From positions 1 to 48,282 of the forward strand of contig NZ_LMRZ01000009.1 of the NCBI RefSeq assembly GCF_001428305.1: DNA of 48,282 nucleotides. Direction: 5' to 3'. Source of the stretch: Janibacter sp. Soil728. GTDB lineage: Bacteria > Actinomycetota > Actinomycetes > Actinomycetales > Dermatophilaceae. Positions within the stretch are counted from its first letter, which is position 1, and each line of letters opens with the position of its first letter. The position numbers and the translations under genes were made by a program. The notes beneath the pieces are model-generated. The model did not search any database, was not told the origin of the DNA, and saw only the letters and a list, made by a program, of their open reading frames with translations. This document shows positions 8,227-16,246 of the stretch, one piece after another.

Positions 8227-9750
8227 TCAGGTGCCGTCGACGAGCACGTCCTCGGGGGTGTGCAGCCTCGTCATCGTCCGGGCCCAGCGTCGTGGCCGGG
8301 AGGCGGGCGTGAGCAGCGAGACGATGATCGTCACGGCGAAGGCCAGGGGTGTCGCCCACGCCGTGGGCGCCGCGACCAGTGCCCCCGGCCAGCCGGCAGG
8401 GGCGAGGTCCATGACGGACACGATCGCGGCCGCGGTCGTGGTCAGCCCACCCACCGCCACTCCAGCGGCTGCTCCCTTCGCCGTCAGTCGGGTCCACCAG
8501 ACACCGAGGATGAGCAGCGGCGCGAAGGTCGCGGCCGCGATGGCGAAGGCATGCCCGACCGCGGAGGAGATGCCGATCGGCTCGGCCGTGCAGGCGGCGA
8601 CGAAGGGGGCCAGTACACCGACGAGAGCAGCGAGGCGGAAGGAGGTGGCTGGGGCGACCTCGCCCCGGGACAGCCGGGCAGTGAGTGGCCGCAGGACGTC
8701 CTGGTCGATGGCGCCGGCGACCGACATCGCCACACCGGAGGCGGTGGCGAGGAAGGCGGCGAAGGCGCCGCCGGCGATCAGCGCGGTGAGCAGCTGACCG
8801 TCGAGCCCGGAGAGCATGGCGCCGGGGAGGGCGAGGACGACGGTGCGGCTGGCATCGCCCCCGACGTCACCGTGGTCGAGGTAGGCCCGGCCGAGGTAGC
8901 CGTAGACCGGCGGGAAGACGTAGAAGATGCTCAGCAGCGCCAGCACCGAGACGGTCGTGCGGCGGGCGGCGACGCCATCGGGGTTGGTGTAGAAGCGCAC
9001 GGCGATGTGGGGCAGGCCCATCGTGCCCAGGCACAGTGCGGCGAGGGTGCTGTAGGTCGTGAAGAGCGCGCGGCTCGTCGGTCCGTCGCTCGTGAGCGGC
9101 TCCCACCAGGACGCGGCGGCCTGCGGGGTGGGCCCGCCGGAGCGCTGCCACACCAGGAGCAGGACGAAGGCGGGGACGGCGATCGCCGTGAGCTTGATCC
9201 AGTACTGCACGGACTGGACCAGGGTGACCGAGCGCATGCCACCGGCGGCGACGTTGAGGACGACGATCACCGTGAGCACGGTGGCCCCGACCCAGGTGGG
9301 CAGGCCGCTGACGTGACGAAGGGCGAGGCCGGCGCCCTGCATCTGCGGCAGCAGGTAGAGCCAGCCGATCCCGACGACGAGCAGGGCGCAGCCACGTCGC
9401 AGGGTGCGCGACTCCAGTCGGGACTCAGCGAAGTCGGGGAGCGTGTACGCGCCGGAGCGCCGGAGGGGAGCGGCGATGAGGATGAGCAGGACGAGGTAGC
9501 CGACGGTGTAGCCGATCGGCATCCACAGCATGTCGATGCCGCGGTCGTAGACGAGACCGGCCACACCCAGGTAGCTCGCGGCAGAGAGGTACTCGCCGCT
9601 GATGGCGCTCGCGTTGCGCCATGGCGTGATGGCACGTCCCGCGACGTAGAAGTCGCTGGTGCCCTTGGCCAGGCGCAGGCCGAGAGCCCCGAGGGTGAGG
9701 GTGGTGAAGCAGACGAGGGCGATCGCCAGGACGCTGAGCGGCTGGCTCAC
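8227..9750 (-). CDS. second solute:sodium symporter (acetate/monocarboxylate type)
   Basis: SSS-family transporter of 507 residues, related to but distinct from the 6064-7671 protein: GEYLSAASYLGVAG near residue 50, GGMRSVTLVQ, and GTMGLPHIAVRFYTN. Predicted 13 membrane helices. The GTG start at 9750 overlaps the stop of the preceding DUF485 gene (GTGA); further upstream the frame remains open but covers the neighbour in another frame, so it is not part of this protein. It is the last gene of an operon with a DUF485 protein, a LytTR regulator and a LytS kinase, suggesting uptake of an organic acid that the kinase detects. Confidence 0.9.
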   Translation of the reverse strand: MSQPLSVLAIALVCFTTLTLGALGLRLAKGTSDFYVAGRAITPWRNASAISGEYLSAASYLGVAGLVYDRGIDMLWMPIGYTVGYLVLLILIAAPLRRSGAYTLPDFAESRLESRTLRRGCALLVVGIGWLYLLPQMQGAGLALRHVSGLPTWVGATVLTVIVVLNVAAGGMRSVTLVQSVQYWIKLTAIAVPAFVLLLVWQRSGGPTPQAAASWWEPLTSDGPTSRALFTTYSTLAALCLGTMGLPHIAVRFYTNPDGVAARRTTVSVLALLSIFYVFPPVYGYLGRAYLDHGDVGGDASRTVVLALPGAMLSGLDGQLLTALIAGGAFAAFLATASGVAMSVAGAIDQDVLRPLTARLSRGEVAPATSFRLAALVGVLAPFVAACTAEPIGISSAVGHAFAIAAATFAPLLILGVWWTRLTAKGAAAGVAVGGLTTTAAAIVSVMDLAPAGWPGALVAAPTAWATPLAFAVTIIVSLLTPASRPRRWARTMTRLHTPEDVLVDGT

Positions 9751-10118
9751 CGGCGGCCCACGAGGTCGCCGAACTCCGCCTCGATCCGCTCGCTGGAGCG
9801 GGTGTACCACTGGGCGGTGAGGACGACTCCCGGGTAGACGAGGACTCCGAGGACGATCCACGGGAGGGGCAGGTCGAAGAGGCTGGACCGACGTGTCGCC
9901 GGGACGAGGGCGAAGAGGAGGGGGAGCGCGCCGAGAGTCACGACGCCGAAGGCCAGGGTGGTCAGGGACAGCTGCAGCTGGGCACGCACCAGTGAGCTGA
10001 CATAGGCGGTGCCCAGCGGGGAGTTGCCAGCGATCTCGTCGCGGACGGTGCGGGGGCGGTCGCGACGGCTGGGACGTCGGGTGCGGGTGACGCGCACGCG
10101 CACGGGCGGGGTGCTCAT
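9747..10118 (-). CDS. DUF485-type membrane protein
   Basis: 123 residues with an Arg-rich N-terminus and two membrane helices (about 48-75 and 83-105), followed by a short acidic tail. Start ATG at 10118 overlaps the stop of the LytTR gene (ATGA), and its own stop overlaps the start of the symporter (GTGA). Position and shape match the DUF485 partner of the 8227-9750 transporter, although it is more divergent than the 7671-8018 copy. Confidence 0.82.
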   Translation of the reverse strand: MSTPPVRVRVTRTRRPSRRDRPRTVRDEIAGNSPLGTAYVSSLVRAQLQLSLTTLAFGVVTLGALPLLFALVPATRRSSLFDLPLPWIVLGVLVYPGVVLTAQWYTRSSERIEAEFGDLVGRR

Positions 10119-10885
10119 CCGTCGTCGGTGGCGGTGCGCGGCCGCAGCAGGGTGCCGCGCAGATGCCGGGTGTGGCGCCGGCTGACCTGAAGCTCGATGT
10201 CGTCGACGATGACCGTGCACCGCCCGCCGTCGTTGTGGATCTCGCTGATGTGACGTGTGGAGACGAGTGTCGAGCGGTGGATGCGCACGAACCCCGCGTC
10301 GGCCCACTGCTCCTCGAGGGTCGCCAGGGGGATCCGGACGAGGTGTGACCCCGTGGGGGTGTGCAGTCGGGCGTAGTCACCCTGGGCCTGGACCCAGCGG
10401 ATGTCGCTGCGGGGGACGAAGCGAGTGACGCCGCCGAGCTCGACGGGGATCGTCTCGTCGTCCTCGGGAGTGGCGGAGGCCGGGGTGTCGCGCTCGCTGG
10501 AGGCCAGGCACCGGCGCACGGCCTCACCGATCCGCTCCGGGCGGACCGGCTTCATGATGTAGTCGACGGCATCGAGGTCGAAGGCGTCGACCGCGTGGGT
10601 GTCGTGCGCGGTGACGAAGACGACCTGCGGTCGCTCGGTGAAGCGCCGGATGACCCGGGCCAGCTGCATGCCGTCCAGACCGGGCATCGAGATGTCGCTG
10701 AAGACCACGTCGATGGGCTCACGCTCGAGTGCGGCAAGGGCGGCTGTGCCGCTCGACGCGGTGAGGACTCGCCCCACGCGCTCGTCCTGGTCGAGCAGCC
10801 AGGCAACTTCGTTGCGTGCTGGCGCCTCGTCATCGACGACGAGCACGGTGAGCGCTGCGGGCTGGGGCGGACGCGGCATGGCCAC
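10115..10885 (-). CDS. LytTR-family response regulator
   Basis: 256 residues: N-terminal receiver (acidic pair DDE near residue 19, phospho-acceptor Asp64 in FSDISMPG, conserved Lys in MKPVRP) and C-terminal LytTR DNA-binding domain from about residue 145 (IRWVQAQGDYARLHT, FVRIHRSTLV). It should be phosphorylated by the adjacent kinase. GTG 10885 or ATG 10879 are both possible starts; neither has a strong ribosome site, and coupling to the kinase stop four bases upstream is likely. Predicted targets are the direct repeat at 8161-8190 and the DUF485-actP operon behind it. E. coli BtsSR and YpdAB, also LytS/LytTR pairs, control pyruvate-type transporters, which makes a carboxylate-uptake role reasonable. 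Confidence 0.92.
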   Translation of the reverse strand: MAMPRPPQPAALTVLVVDDEAPARNEVAWLLDQDERVGRVLTASSGTAALAALEREPIDVVFSDISMPGLDGMQLARVIRRFTERPQVVFVTAHDTHAVDAFDLDAVDYIMKPVRPERIGEAVRRCLASSERDTPASATPEDDETIPVELGGVTRFVPRSDIRWVQAQGDYARLHTPTGSHLVRIPLATLEEQWADAGFVRIHRSTLVSTRHISEIHNDGGRCTVIVDDIELQVSRRHTRHLRGTLLRPRTATDDG

Positions 10886-10889
10886 CAGA

Positions 10890-12089
10890 CTAGGCCGGTT
10901 CCTCGAGCGCGGGGGAGTACTTGGGTACCCGGAAGGAGACCCTCATCCCTGCACCCGGTGCCGTGTCGACGACCAGACCGAACTCTTCGCCGTAGACCTG
11001 ACGCAGCCGGGCGTCGACATTGCCCAGTCCCACGGAGTCGGCGCGCGACTGGCCGTCGAGGATCTTGCGGATCGCTTCGGGTCGGGCTCCGACTCCGTCG
11101 TCGTCGACGCTGATCTCGGCTTCGTTGCCGTGGTCGGTCGCGCTCAGCGTGACGTGGCCCGGCCCTTCCTTGGGTGCGAGCCCGTGGCGCACCGCGTTCT
11201 CGACGAGTGGCTGGATGGCGAGGTAGGGGACCCTCACGGACAGCACCTCCGGAGCGATCTTGAGCGTGATGGCGAGCCGGTCACCGAAGCGCGCCTGCTC
11301 CAGAACGAGGTAGCGCTCGACATTGCGCAGCTCCTCGCTGACGGTGGTGAAGGCGCCGCCGCGGCGCAGCGCATAGCGGGTGAAGTCGGCGAACTCGAGT
11401 AGCAGCTCGCGGGCCCGGGCGGGGTCGGTGCGCACGAAGGAGGCGATCGCTGCGAGCGAGTTGTAGATGAAGTGCGGGGAGATCTGGGCTCGCAGGGCCC
11501 GCAGCTCGGCCTCCATCGCGCGGGTCCGCTCGTAGCCGAGATCAGCCAGCTCGACCTGGGTGGCCACCCAGGACGCGACCTCCTCCGCTGCCCGGGCCAG
11601 ACCGGCGGACACGGCCGGGCCGTAGCCGGCGATGGCCCCGATGACCCGGTCGTCGACGACCACGGGGGCGATGACGGCGGCCCGGATCGGGCAGTCGGTG
11701 CTGGTGCAGGTCACGACATCCGGCCCGAGGACCACGGTCTGCCCTGAGGCGAGGACCTGCGCTGCCTGGTCCATGACGACAGGCAGGTGGTGCCTCCCTT
11801 CGCCCTCCCAGACGATGACGCTGGAGGCATCGCAGATCGCCAGACCGGGGGTCGCGAGCATCGCCTTGAGATAGGGGGCCGCGCGCTCGCAGCCGTCGTC
11901 GGTGAAGCCGTCGGCGAGGTGTCTGGCGGCCTCGGAGGCGGTGTGCAGGGTCTCGTAGGTCGCTTGGTCGGTGACCGAGATGAAGCCGGGGCGGGCCCGG
12001 CGCCACCGCACGAGGGTGACGACCAGCCAGAGCGCGAGGAAGGCGCCCGTGACCACCACCACAGTGGGGAGGTGCAGGCCGGCAGTCAT
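10890..12089 (-). CDS. LytS-type sensor histidine kinase
   Basis: 399 residues: one N-terminal membrane helix (about 8-28), a GAF-like sensory domain (about 60-175), the His_kinase motif with phospho-acceptor His206 in QISPHFIYNSL, and a HATPase domain with N-box NAVRHGL and glycine boxes DDDGVGAR and GLGNVDAR. The GAF region has a small cysteine group (CTSTDC), which might bind a cofactor. The transcript looks leaderless: TAGGGT (minus strand, 12101-12096) followed by six bases and the ATG. The kinase is first in an operon with its LytTR regulator, DUF485 and symporter. The ligand is unknown; a short-chain carboxylate is inference from context. Confidence 0.92.
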   Translation of the reverse strand: MTAGLHLPTVVVVTGAFLALWLVVTLVRWRRARPGFISVTDQATYETLHTASEAARHLADGFTDDGCERAAPYLKAMLATPGLAICDASSVIVWEGEGRHHLPVVMDQAAQVLASGQTVVLGPDVVTCTSTDCPIRAAVIAPVVVDDRVIGAIAGYGPAVSAGLARAAEEVASWVATQVELADLGYERTRAMEAELRALRAQISPHFIYNSLAAIASFVRTDPARARELLLEFADFTRYALRRGGAFTTVSEELRNVERYLVLEQARFGDRLAITLKIAPEVLSVRVPYLAIQPLVENAVRHGLAPKEGPGHVTLSATDHGNEAEISVDDDGVGARPEAIRKILDGQSRADSVGLGNVDARLRQVYGEEFGLVVDTAPGAGMRVSFRVPKYSPALEEPA

Positions 12090-12095
12090 GGCGGC

Positions 12096-12115
12096 ACCCT
12101 AGTGCGGCCTACGCT
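12096..12115. promoter_or_regulatory. back-to-back leaderless promoters (lytS-type kinase and Fic-like gene)
   Basis: In a 32-bp divergent gap, the minus-strand -10 TAGGGT (complement of 12096-12101) stands six bases before the kinase ATG (12089), and the plus-strand -10 TACGCT (12110-12115) stands six bases before the GTG at 12122. Neither gene has a Shine-Dalgarno sequence. Transcription would start at or next to the start codon in both directions. Confidence 0.7.
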
Positions 12116-12121
12116 GGGAAG

Positions 12122-12976
12122 GTGTCTGACTCCAGCCCTCTCGTTGCCGCACTGACCCAGCTCGCCGCCCTGCCCGAGGTGGCGGCGGCCTCCGATCACG
12201 CCCGAGAGGTGTGTACCCAGCTGCGCTGGCACGAGGCACTACGCCGGCGGATCCCCGAGGCCTCGGCCGAGTCACGGGTGCGCGGCGCCTGGGCGAGCGC
12301 GGAGCTCGACGGCGCGCGCTCGACCGCGTCGATCGTGCGCGAGATCATGATGGGGAGCCGGGAGCGCAGTGCCGACCCGGACCCGGCAGAGCGCGTGATC
12401 CACGGCGCGATCGCGGCCACGGCCGAGAGCGAGCACCTGCGTGATCTGGTGACGCGGTCACCCGGTCAGGCACTGGCGCGTCTGCACACCGCCGCCGCCG
12501 CGCAGCTCGTGGGCGATCGCGACCAGCTCGGCCGGCCGCGGATCGAGGGGGAGGGGTGCGAGGAGTTCGCCGACCTCGGTCCTGCGCCGACGGGAGCCGA
12601 GCTGCGACGGCGTCTCGACGGGATCATCGAGCTGATGCGCTCGGCCAGCGAGGCTCCTGCCCTCGTGGTCGCGTCGATCGTCCACGCCGAGATCGCGACC
12701 GTCCGTCCCTTCGTCGTCGGCAACGGTCTCGTCGCCCGCGCCGTCGAGCGCACGCTCATCGCCGCCACGGGACTGGACCCGACCGGTGTCGCGGTGCCCG
12801 AGGCCGGCCACGGGCACGAAGGGGGGCCGGCCTACCTCGGCTCGCTCAACGGGTACGTGCACGGCGGGTCTCCGGGGGTCTCGCTGTGGCTGAAGCATTG
12901 CGGCGACTCGCTCGTGGCGGGTGCCGAGGAGGGCTGGCGGGTGGCCGAGTCGGTCCGGGCCGGGCGGCTCGGCTGA
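12122..12976 (+). CDS. Fic-domain-like protein with degenerate active site
   Basis: 284 residues. The second half has the fold signature of Fic/DOC proteins: a helix ending in VHAEIATVRPF followed by VVGNGLVAR. The canonical catalytic motif is HPFx(D/E)GNGRxxR; here the catalytic His is Arg, the acidic residue is Val and the first Arg is Leu, while GNG and the last Arg remain. It is therefore unlikely to be an active AMP-transferase and may be a non-catalytic member of an actinobacterial branch found next to the cpaE-like/6C region. An N-terminal helical region (1-120) resembles the Fic N-terminal helical part. Leaderless GTG start. Followed by a 297-bp gap with the 6C RNA. Confidence 0.7.
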   Translation: MSDSSPLVAALTQLAALPEVAAASDHAREVCTQLRWHEALRRRIPEASAESRVRGAWASAELDGARSTASIVREIMMGSRERSADPDPAERVIHGAIAATAESEHLRDLVTRSPGQALARLHTAAAAQLVGDRDQLGRPRIEGEGCEEFADLGPAPTGAELRRRLDGIIELMRSASEAPALVVASIVHAEIATVRPFVVGNGLVARAVERTLIAATGLDPTGVAVPEAGHGHEGGPAYLGSLNGYVHGGSPGVSLWLKHCGDSLVAGAEEGWRVAESVRAGRLG

Positions 12977-13005
12977 GGCTGGACGCGTCCTGAGAGCGCG
13001 TCGAA

Positions 13006-13034
13006 TTGCGCTCACAGAAATCACGATTAGAGTT
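13006..13034 (+). promoter_or_regulatory. promoter of the 6C RNA
   Basis: TTGCGC (13006-13011), 17-bp spacer, TAGAGT (13029-13034): a near-ideal housekeeping promoter, in a locally AT-rich patch. Predicted transcription start about 13041. It is far from the next gene (13274) and directly precedes a hairpin-terminated short transcript. Confidence 0.75.
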
Positions 13035-13040
13035 CTTCTC

Positions 13041-13142
13041 AGTTGCTCCCTTCGGGTTGAGCAGCCAACGCACGGCTCCCTCCCCCCCGGAGTCCGCGCG
13101 TTGACGGCCCCGGCGCTCCCCCGCCGGGGCCGTCCCCTTTTC
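13041..13142 (+). ncRNA. 6C small RNA
   Basis: A roughly 100-nt transcript unit: its own promoter, a 5' segment with a small TTGCTC/GAGCAG hairpin, a hairpin closed by AACGC/GCGTT (13068-13102) exposing a run of seven C, and a terminal hairpin (13104-13133) with a C-rich loop followed by TTTT. Two stem-loops presenting C-runs are the hallmark of the actinobacterial 6C RNA. The location fits: in mycobacteria the 6C RNA (B11) lies beside the cpaE-like ssd gene, which is the next gene here. The 6C RNA is thought to base-pair with G-rich ribosome-binding sites. Exact ends are approximate. Confidence 0.85.
13104..13142 (+). terminator. Rho-independent terminator of the 6C RNA
   Basis: 12-bp perfect stem (13104-13115 with 13122-13133) around a six-base C-rich loop, followed by CCCCTTTT. 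It ends the 6C RNA and forms its second C-presenting hairpin. The remaining 13143-13273 stretch before the next gene has no clear promoter; it carries one GACGAAGGGGG copy at 13203-13213. Confidence 0.8.
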
Positions 13143-13273
13143 CGGCCGCGGTGCTCCGGTGTCCGACCACGGTGGTCCGGTGCTCGTCCACAGGCGCTGC
13201 GGGACGAAGGGGGTTGTCCCCAGTCGTGTGACCAGCCAGCCGGAGGGCCGGGCGGCGCGGCAGGGTCGCGGGC

Positions 13274-13990
13274 ATGCATCCAGTCGTCGTCATCACCGCA
13301 GCCTCGGGTGGGCTGGGCGTCTCCACCCTCGCGGCCGTCACCGCCACCGTGCTCGCCCGGGACTCCTCGCCGACCCTCGTCGATGGCGCCTTCGGTGCCG
13401 GAGGGCTGGACGCCACGGTCGCCGCGGAGCACGTCGAGGGACTGCGCTGGGGAGATCTCGCCGAGCACGAGGGCACGGTCGACGCCGCGCGTCTACGAGA
13501 GGCGCTGCCCCGGGGAGCGGTGCCGACGCTCGCGGTCCGAGGGCCGCGGCCGACGCCTGCGACCGTGCGTGATGTCGTCACCGGGCTCGCAGGACTGGGG
13601 CCCGTGGTCGTGGACCTGCCCTGCTCGGGTCGGGTGCCGCCGGTCTGGGCAGAGCTCGCGGACGTCGTGGTCGTCCTGGTCGGGCTGCGACCGCGCTGGT
13701 TGCGCGACGGGGAGGCCTGGGCCGCGGCGCTGGGGGAGCGACGGGAGTCCGCGCTGCTGGTCACCCGTGGCCCGCGACGGGCGCAGCGGGTCTCCGAGCG
13801 GGCCGCGGACCACCTCGGGGTGCCCCTGCTCGACCATCTCGCAGACGACGCCGGGGTGCTGCGCGACGAGGCGCGCGGGCGCGGGCCGCGGCCCAAGGGG
13901 CCGGTCGGGGAGGTCGCCCGCACTCTCGCCGCGGCGCTGCCGACCTCGACCGGTCCCTTGGTCGAGCACGTGCTGGGGCTGGCCTCATGA
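13274..13990 (+). CDS. CpaE-like / septum site-determining (Ssd) protein
   Basis: 238 residues, MinD/ParA-like fold of the actinobacterial CpaE-like family found beside tad genes. The Walker A region is degenerate: SGGLGVSTLA has Val where the conserved lysine of GKST would be, so normal ATP hydrolysis is doubtful, as known for this subfamily. Hydrophobic strand VVVDLPCSG resembles a Walker B region. In other actinobacteria the homolog (Ssd) influences division-site placement, and within tad loci CpaE-like proteins help localise the pilus machine. The stop overlaps the cpaF start (ATGA), so it is first in the ssd-cpaF-tadB-tadC operon. Confidence 0.88.
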   Translation: MHPVVVITAASGGLGVSTLAAVTATVLARDSSPTLVDGAFGAGGLDATVAAEHVEGLRWGDLAEHEGTVDAARLREALPRGAVPTLAVRGPRPTPATVRDVVTGLAGLGPVVVDLPCSGRVPPVWAELADVVVVLVGLRPRWLRDGEAWAAALGERRESALLVTRGPRRAQRVSERAADHLGVPLLDHLADDAGVLRDEARGRGPRPKGPVGEVARTLAAALPTSTGPLVEHVLGLAS

Positions 13991-15024
13991 AGTGGTCGAG
14001 TGCCATCGACGCGCACGTGCAGGCCGGTCGCGCTCCCGACGAGCGGGTGATCGAGGAGGTTGCCCGCTCGGAGGGGGTGCGGCTGGGCGGCTCCGGAGCG
14101 TTGCGCAGGTCGGGTGAGCTGCGGGCCGACCTCATGGGTCTGGGCGCGCTCGAGCCGCTCGTCCGTGACGAGCGGGTCACGGACGTGCTCGTCAACGGAG
14201 ACGGGTCGGTGTGGGTCGACCGGGGCTGCGGGGTCACCCGCGCCGATGTCGAGGTGGGCGACGAGGAGGCCGTGCGGCGCTTGGCGACCCGACTGTCCGC
14301 GCTCGCGGGTCGCCGGCTCGACGACGCCCAGCCGTGGGTGGACGGGCTGCTGCCGCGAGGGATCCGCCTGCACGCGGTCCTGCCGCCCCTGGTCGCTGGC
14401 GGGGCACATGTCAGCCTGCGCATCCCACGGCACCGGGGTGGCGGGCTGTCCGCGCTCGTGGACCTGCAGATGGCGACCCCCGAGCAGGCGGAGCAGCTGC
14501 GCGCGATCGTGCGCGAGCGGCAGGCCTATGTCGTGACCGGTGGGACCGGGACGGGCAAGACGACCCTGCTGGCCGCCTTGCTCGCCGAGGTCCCCGCGGA
14601 CGAGCGGCTGGTCGTCGTCGAGGACGTCGGTGAGATCCAGGTCGGGCACCCGCACGTCGTGCGGCTGCAGGCTCGCTCGGCCAACACGGAGGGCGCGGGC
14701 GAGGTGACGATGGTCCACCTCGTGCGGCAGGCACTGCGGATGCGGCCGGACCGGCTCGTGGTCGGCGAGGTGCGCGGCGCCGAGGTGAGGGACCTGCTGC
14801 TCGCGCTCAACACCGGGCACGAAGGGGGCTGCGGCACCCTCCACGCCAATCGCGCGGAGGATGTGCCCAGCCGGCTCGAGGCTCTCGGGGCGCTGGCGGG
14901 GATGAGCCGTGAGGCGGTGCGAGCCCAGGTCGCCAGTGCGCTGGAGGTCGTTGTGCACCTGAGGCGGGTGGGCGGCCGGCGAGTTGTCGACTCGATCGGC
15001 CCGCTGCCGAGGGTGGCCTCGTGA
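13987..15024 (+). CDS. cpaF: Tad pilus assembly ATPase CpaF/TadA
   Basis: 345-residue secretion ATPase of the VirB11/CpaF class that powers Flp pilus assembly at the inner face of the membrane. Walker A GGTGTGKTTLL starts at residue 185 (Lys191), Asp/Glu boxes follow (VVVEDVGEIQ), then the ALRMRPDRLVVGEVRG signature of type II/IV secretion ATPases. It has the N-terminal domain with PLVRDERVTDVLVNG. It overlaps both neighbours by four bases (ATGA, GTGA). Confidence 0.95.
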   Translation: MKWSSAIDAHVQAGRAPDERVIEEVARSEGVRLGGSGALRRSGELRADLMGLGALEPLVRDERVTDVLVNGDGSVWVDRGCGVTRADVEVGDEEAVRRLATRLSALAGRRLDDAQPWVDGLLPRGIRLHAVLPPLVAGGAHVSLRIPRHRGGGLSALVDLQMATPEQAEQLRAIVRERQAYVVTGGTGTGKTTLLAALLAEVPADERLVVVEDVGEIQVGHPHVVRLQARSANTEGAGEVTMVHLVRQALRMRPDRLVVGEVRGAEVRDLLLALNTGHEGGCGTLHANRAEDVPSRLEALGALAGMSREAVRAQVASALEVVVHLRRVGGRRVVDSIGPLPRVAS

Positions 15025-15698
15025 CGCTCGTGGTCGTGGGTCTCGTGCTGGTGGCGGCACTCGTGTGGCCGGGGCGGTCTGCGGGCATCGGGCTGGGGGG
15101 CCGAGACGTGCCGGCATGGCATCCGTGGCGCCGCCCGGAAGCCGGCCGGCTGCAGGACCTGGAGTCGCTGGCCGGGGTGGCCGACCTGCTCGCCATGGCC
15201 CTGCGGTCAGGCGCAACACCGGTCGCCGCTGTGCACGTCGTCTCGGCGGAGGCACCACGGCCCTGGCAGCCGGTCCTCGAGGAGGTGCACGAGCAGCTGT
15301 CGACGGGTGGCTCAGCGGGGCAGGTGTGGCGCAGGCACGCGCAGGACCATCCGGAGCTCGGTGCGGTCGCAGGCGCGTGGGCGCTCAGCGAGGACCTCGG
15401 CGTGGCCCTGGCGCCGTCGATGGCGACGAGTGCCCAGGTCCTGCGGGCCAGGGTGCAGGCGCGGCGACGGTTGGAGGCCTCGACCGCGGGCGCGAGGGCG
15501 ACCATGCGGATGCTCACGCTGCTGCCCCTGGTGGGACTGCTCGCCGGCTTCGCCTTCGGTCTCACCCCGTGGGAGGTCTACGGGCACAGCGCGGTGACGA
15601 TGGCCTGCGCTGTGCTCGGCCTCGTGCTCACGGCGATCGGGTGGTGCATCTGCCGCTGGGTGCTGGCGCGGGCCGTCGCGCCCACGGTGCACCGGTGA
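15021..15698 (+). CDS. tadB: Tad pilus inner-membrane platform protein TadB
   Basis: 225 residues with a type II secretion system F domain. An N-terminal helix (1-20), a cytoplasmic helical domain with AMALRSGATPVAAVH, and two C-terminal membrane helices (about 165-185 and 190-215). Together with TadC it should form the membrane platform driven by CpaF. GTG start overlapping the cpaF stop. Shorter than proteobacterial TadB but normal for actinobacteria. Confidence 0.9.
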   Translation: MTLVVVGLVLVAALVWPGRSAGIGLGGRDVPAWHPWRRPEAGRLQDLESLAGVADLLAMALRSGATPVAAVHVVSAEAPRPWQPVLEEVHEQLSTGGSAGQVWRRHAQDHPELGAVAGAWALSEDLGVALAPSMATSAQVLRARVQARRRLEASTAGARATMRMLTLLPLVGLLAGFAFGLTPWEVYGHSAVTMACAVLGLVLTAIGWCICRWVLARAVAPTVHR

Positions 15699-16246
15699 GC
15701 CTGCTCGTCGTCGCCCTCGTGGTCGTGGCGGTGGGGATGTGGCCCGGGCAAGCCGCCCGCGTGCGGTGGCTGCGTCGTGAGGTGCAGGTCCAGGGCGACC
15801 CGCCGGTCTCTGCCCTGACCGTCGACGAGGTGGCCGATGCGAGCGTGCTGCTGGCCCTGGCGCTGCAGTCGGGCCGAGGCATGGTCCAGGCGCTGGAGGA
15901 GGTCGCCGGCGTCTCTGCGGAGGGGGCCGGGGAGGACCTGCGACGGGTGGCGGCCGCTCTGCGTTGGGGCCGCTCCATGAGCCAGGCGTGGACCTACGCC
16001 CGCAGGGTGTGGGGGCCCACGGCCACGGCCTTCGTCGTCGCCGATGCCGTGGGAGCACCGTCGGCCAGTGTGCTCCTGGACGCCGCAGCGAGCCTGCGCG
16101 ACGCGGAGGCTCGCCGTCTGGAGGAGGCCGGGGGCAAGGCGGCCGTGATGCTCGTCCTCCCCCTGGGGCTGTGCTTCCTGCCGGCCTTCATCGCCACGGC
16201 CGTGATCCCGGTCGTGGCCGTCCTCGTGGGCACTCAGCTCTCCTGA
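15695..16246 (+). CDS. tadC: Tad pilus inner-membrane platform protein TadC
   Basis: 183 residues with a T2SSF domain: one N-terminal membrane helix, the helical stretch LALALQSGRGMVQALEEVAG (F-domain repeat similar to TadB) and a C-terminal membrane hairpin. GTG start at 15695 overlaps the tadB stop (GTGA). The frame is open far upstream, but that part only mirrors tadB and cpaF. Its 3' end overlaps by 13 bases with the convergent SRPBCC gene. Confidence 0.88.
   Translation: MSLLVVALVVVAVGMWPGQAARVRWLRREVQVQGDPPVSALTVDEVADASVLLALALQSGRGMVQALEEVAGVSAEGAGEDLRRVAAALRWGRSMSQAWTYARRVWGPTATAFVVADAVGAPSASVLLDAAASLRDAEARRLEEAGGKAAVMLVLPLGLCFLPAFIATAVIPVVAVLVGTQLS

Noticed and set aside
12122..12976. 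The Fic-like gene as a phage-defence or toxin gene
   Set aside because: The catalytic residues are lost and no antitoxin-like partner is adjacent; the locus is a conserved core neighbourhood, not a defence island.
13143..13273. Short direct repeats (CGGTGCTC, CGGTGTCC, CGGTGGTC) upstream of the CpaE-like gene
   Set aside because: Three imperfect 8-mers in GC-rich DNA without regular spacing; too weak to call an operator or an iteron.
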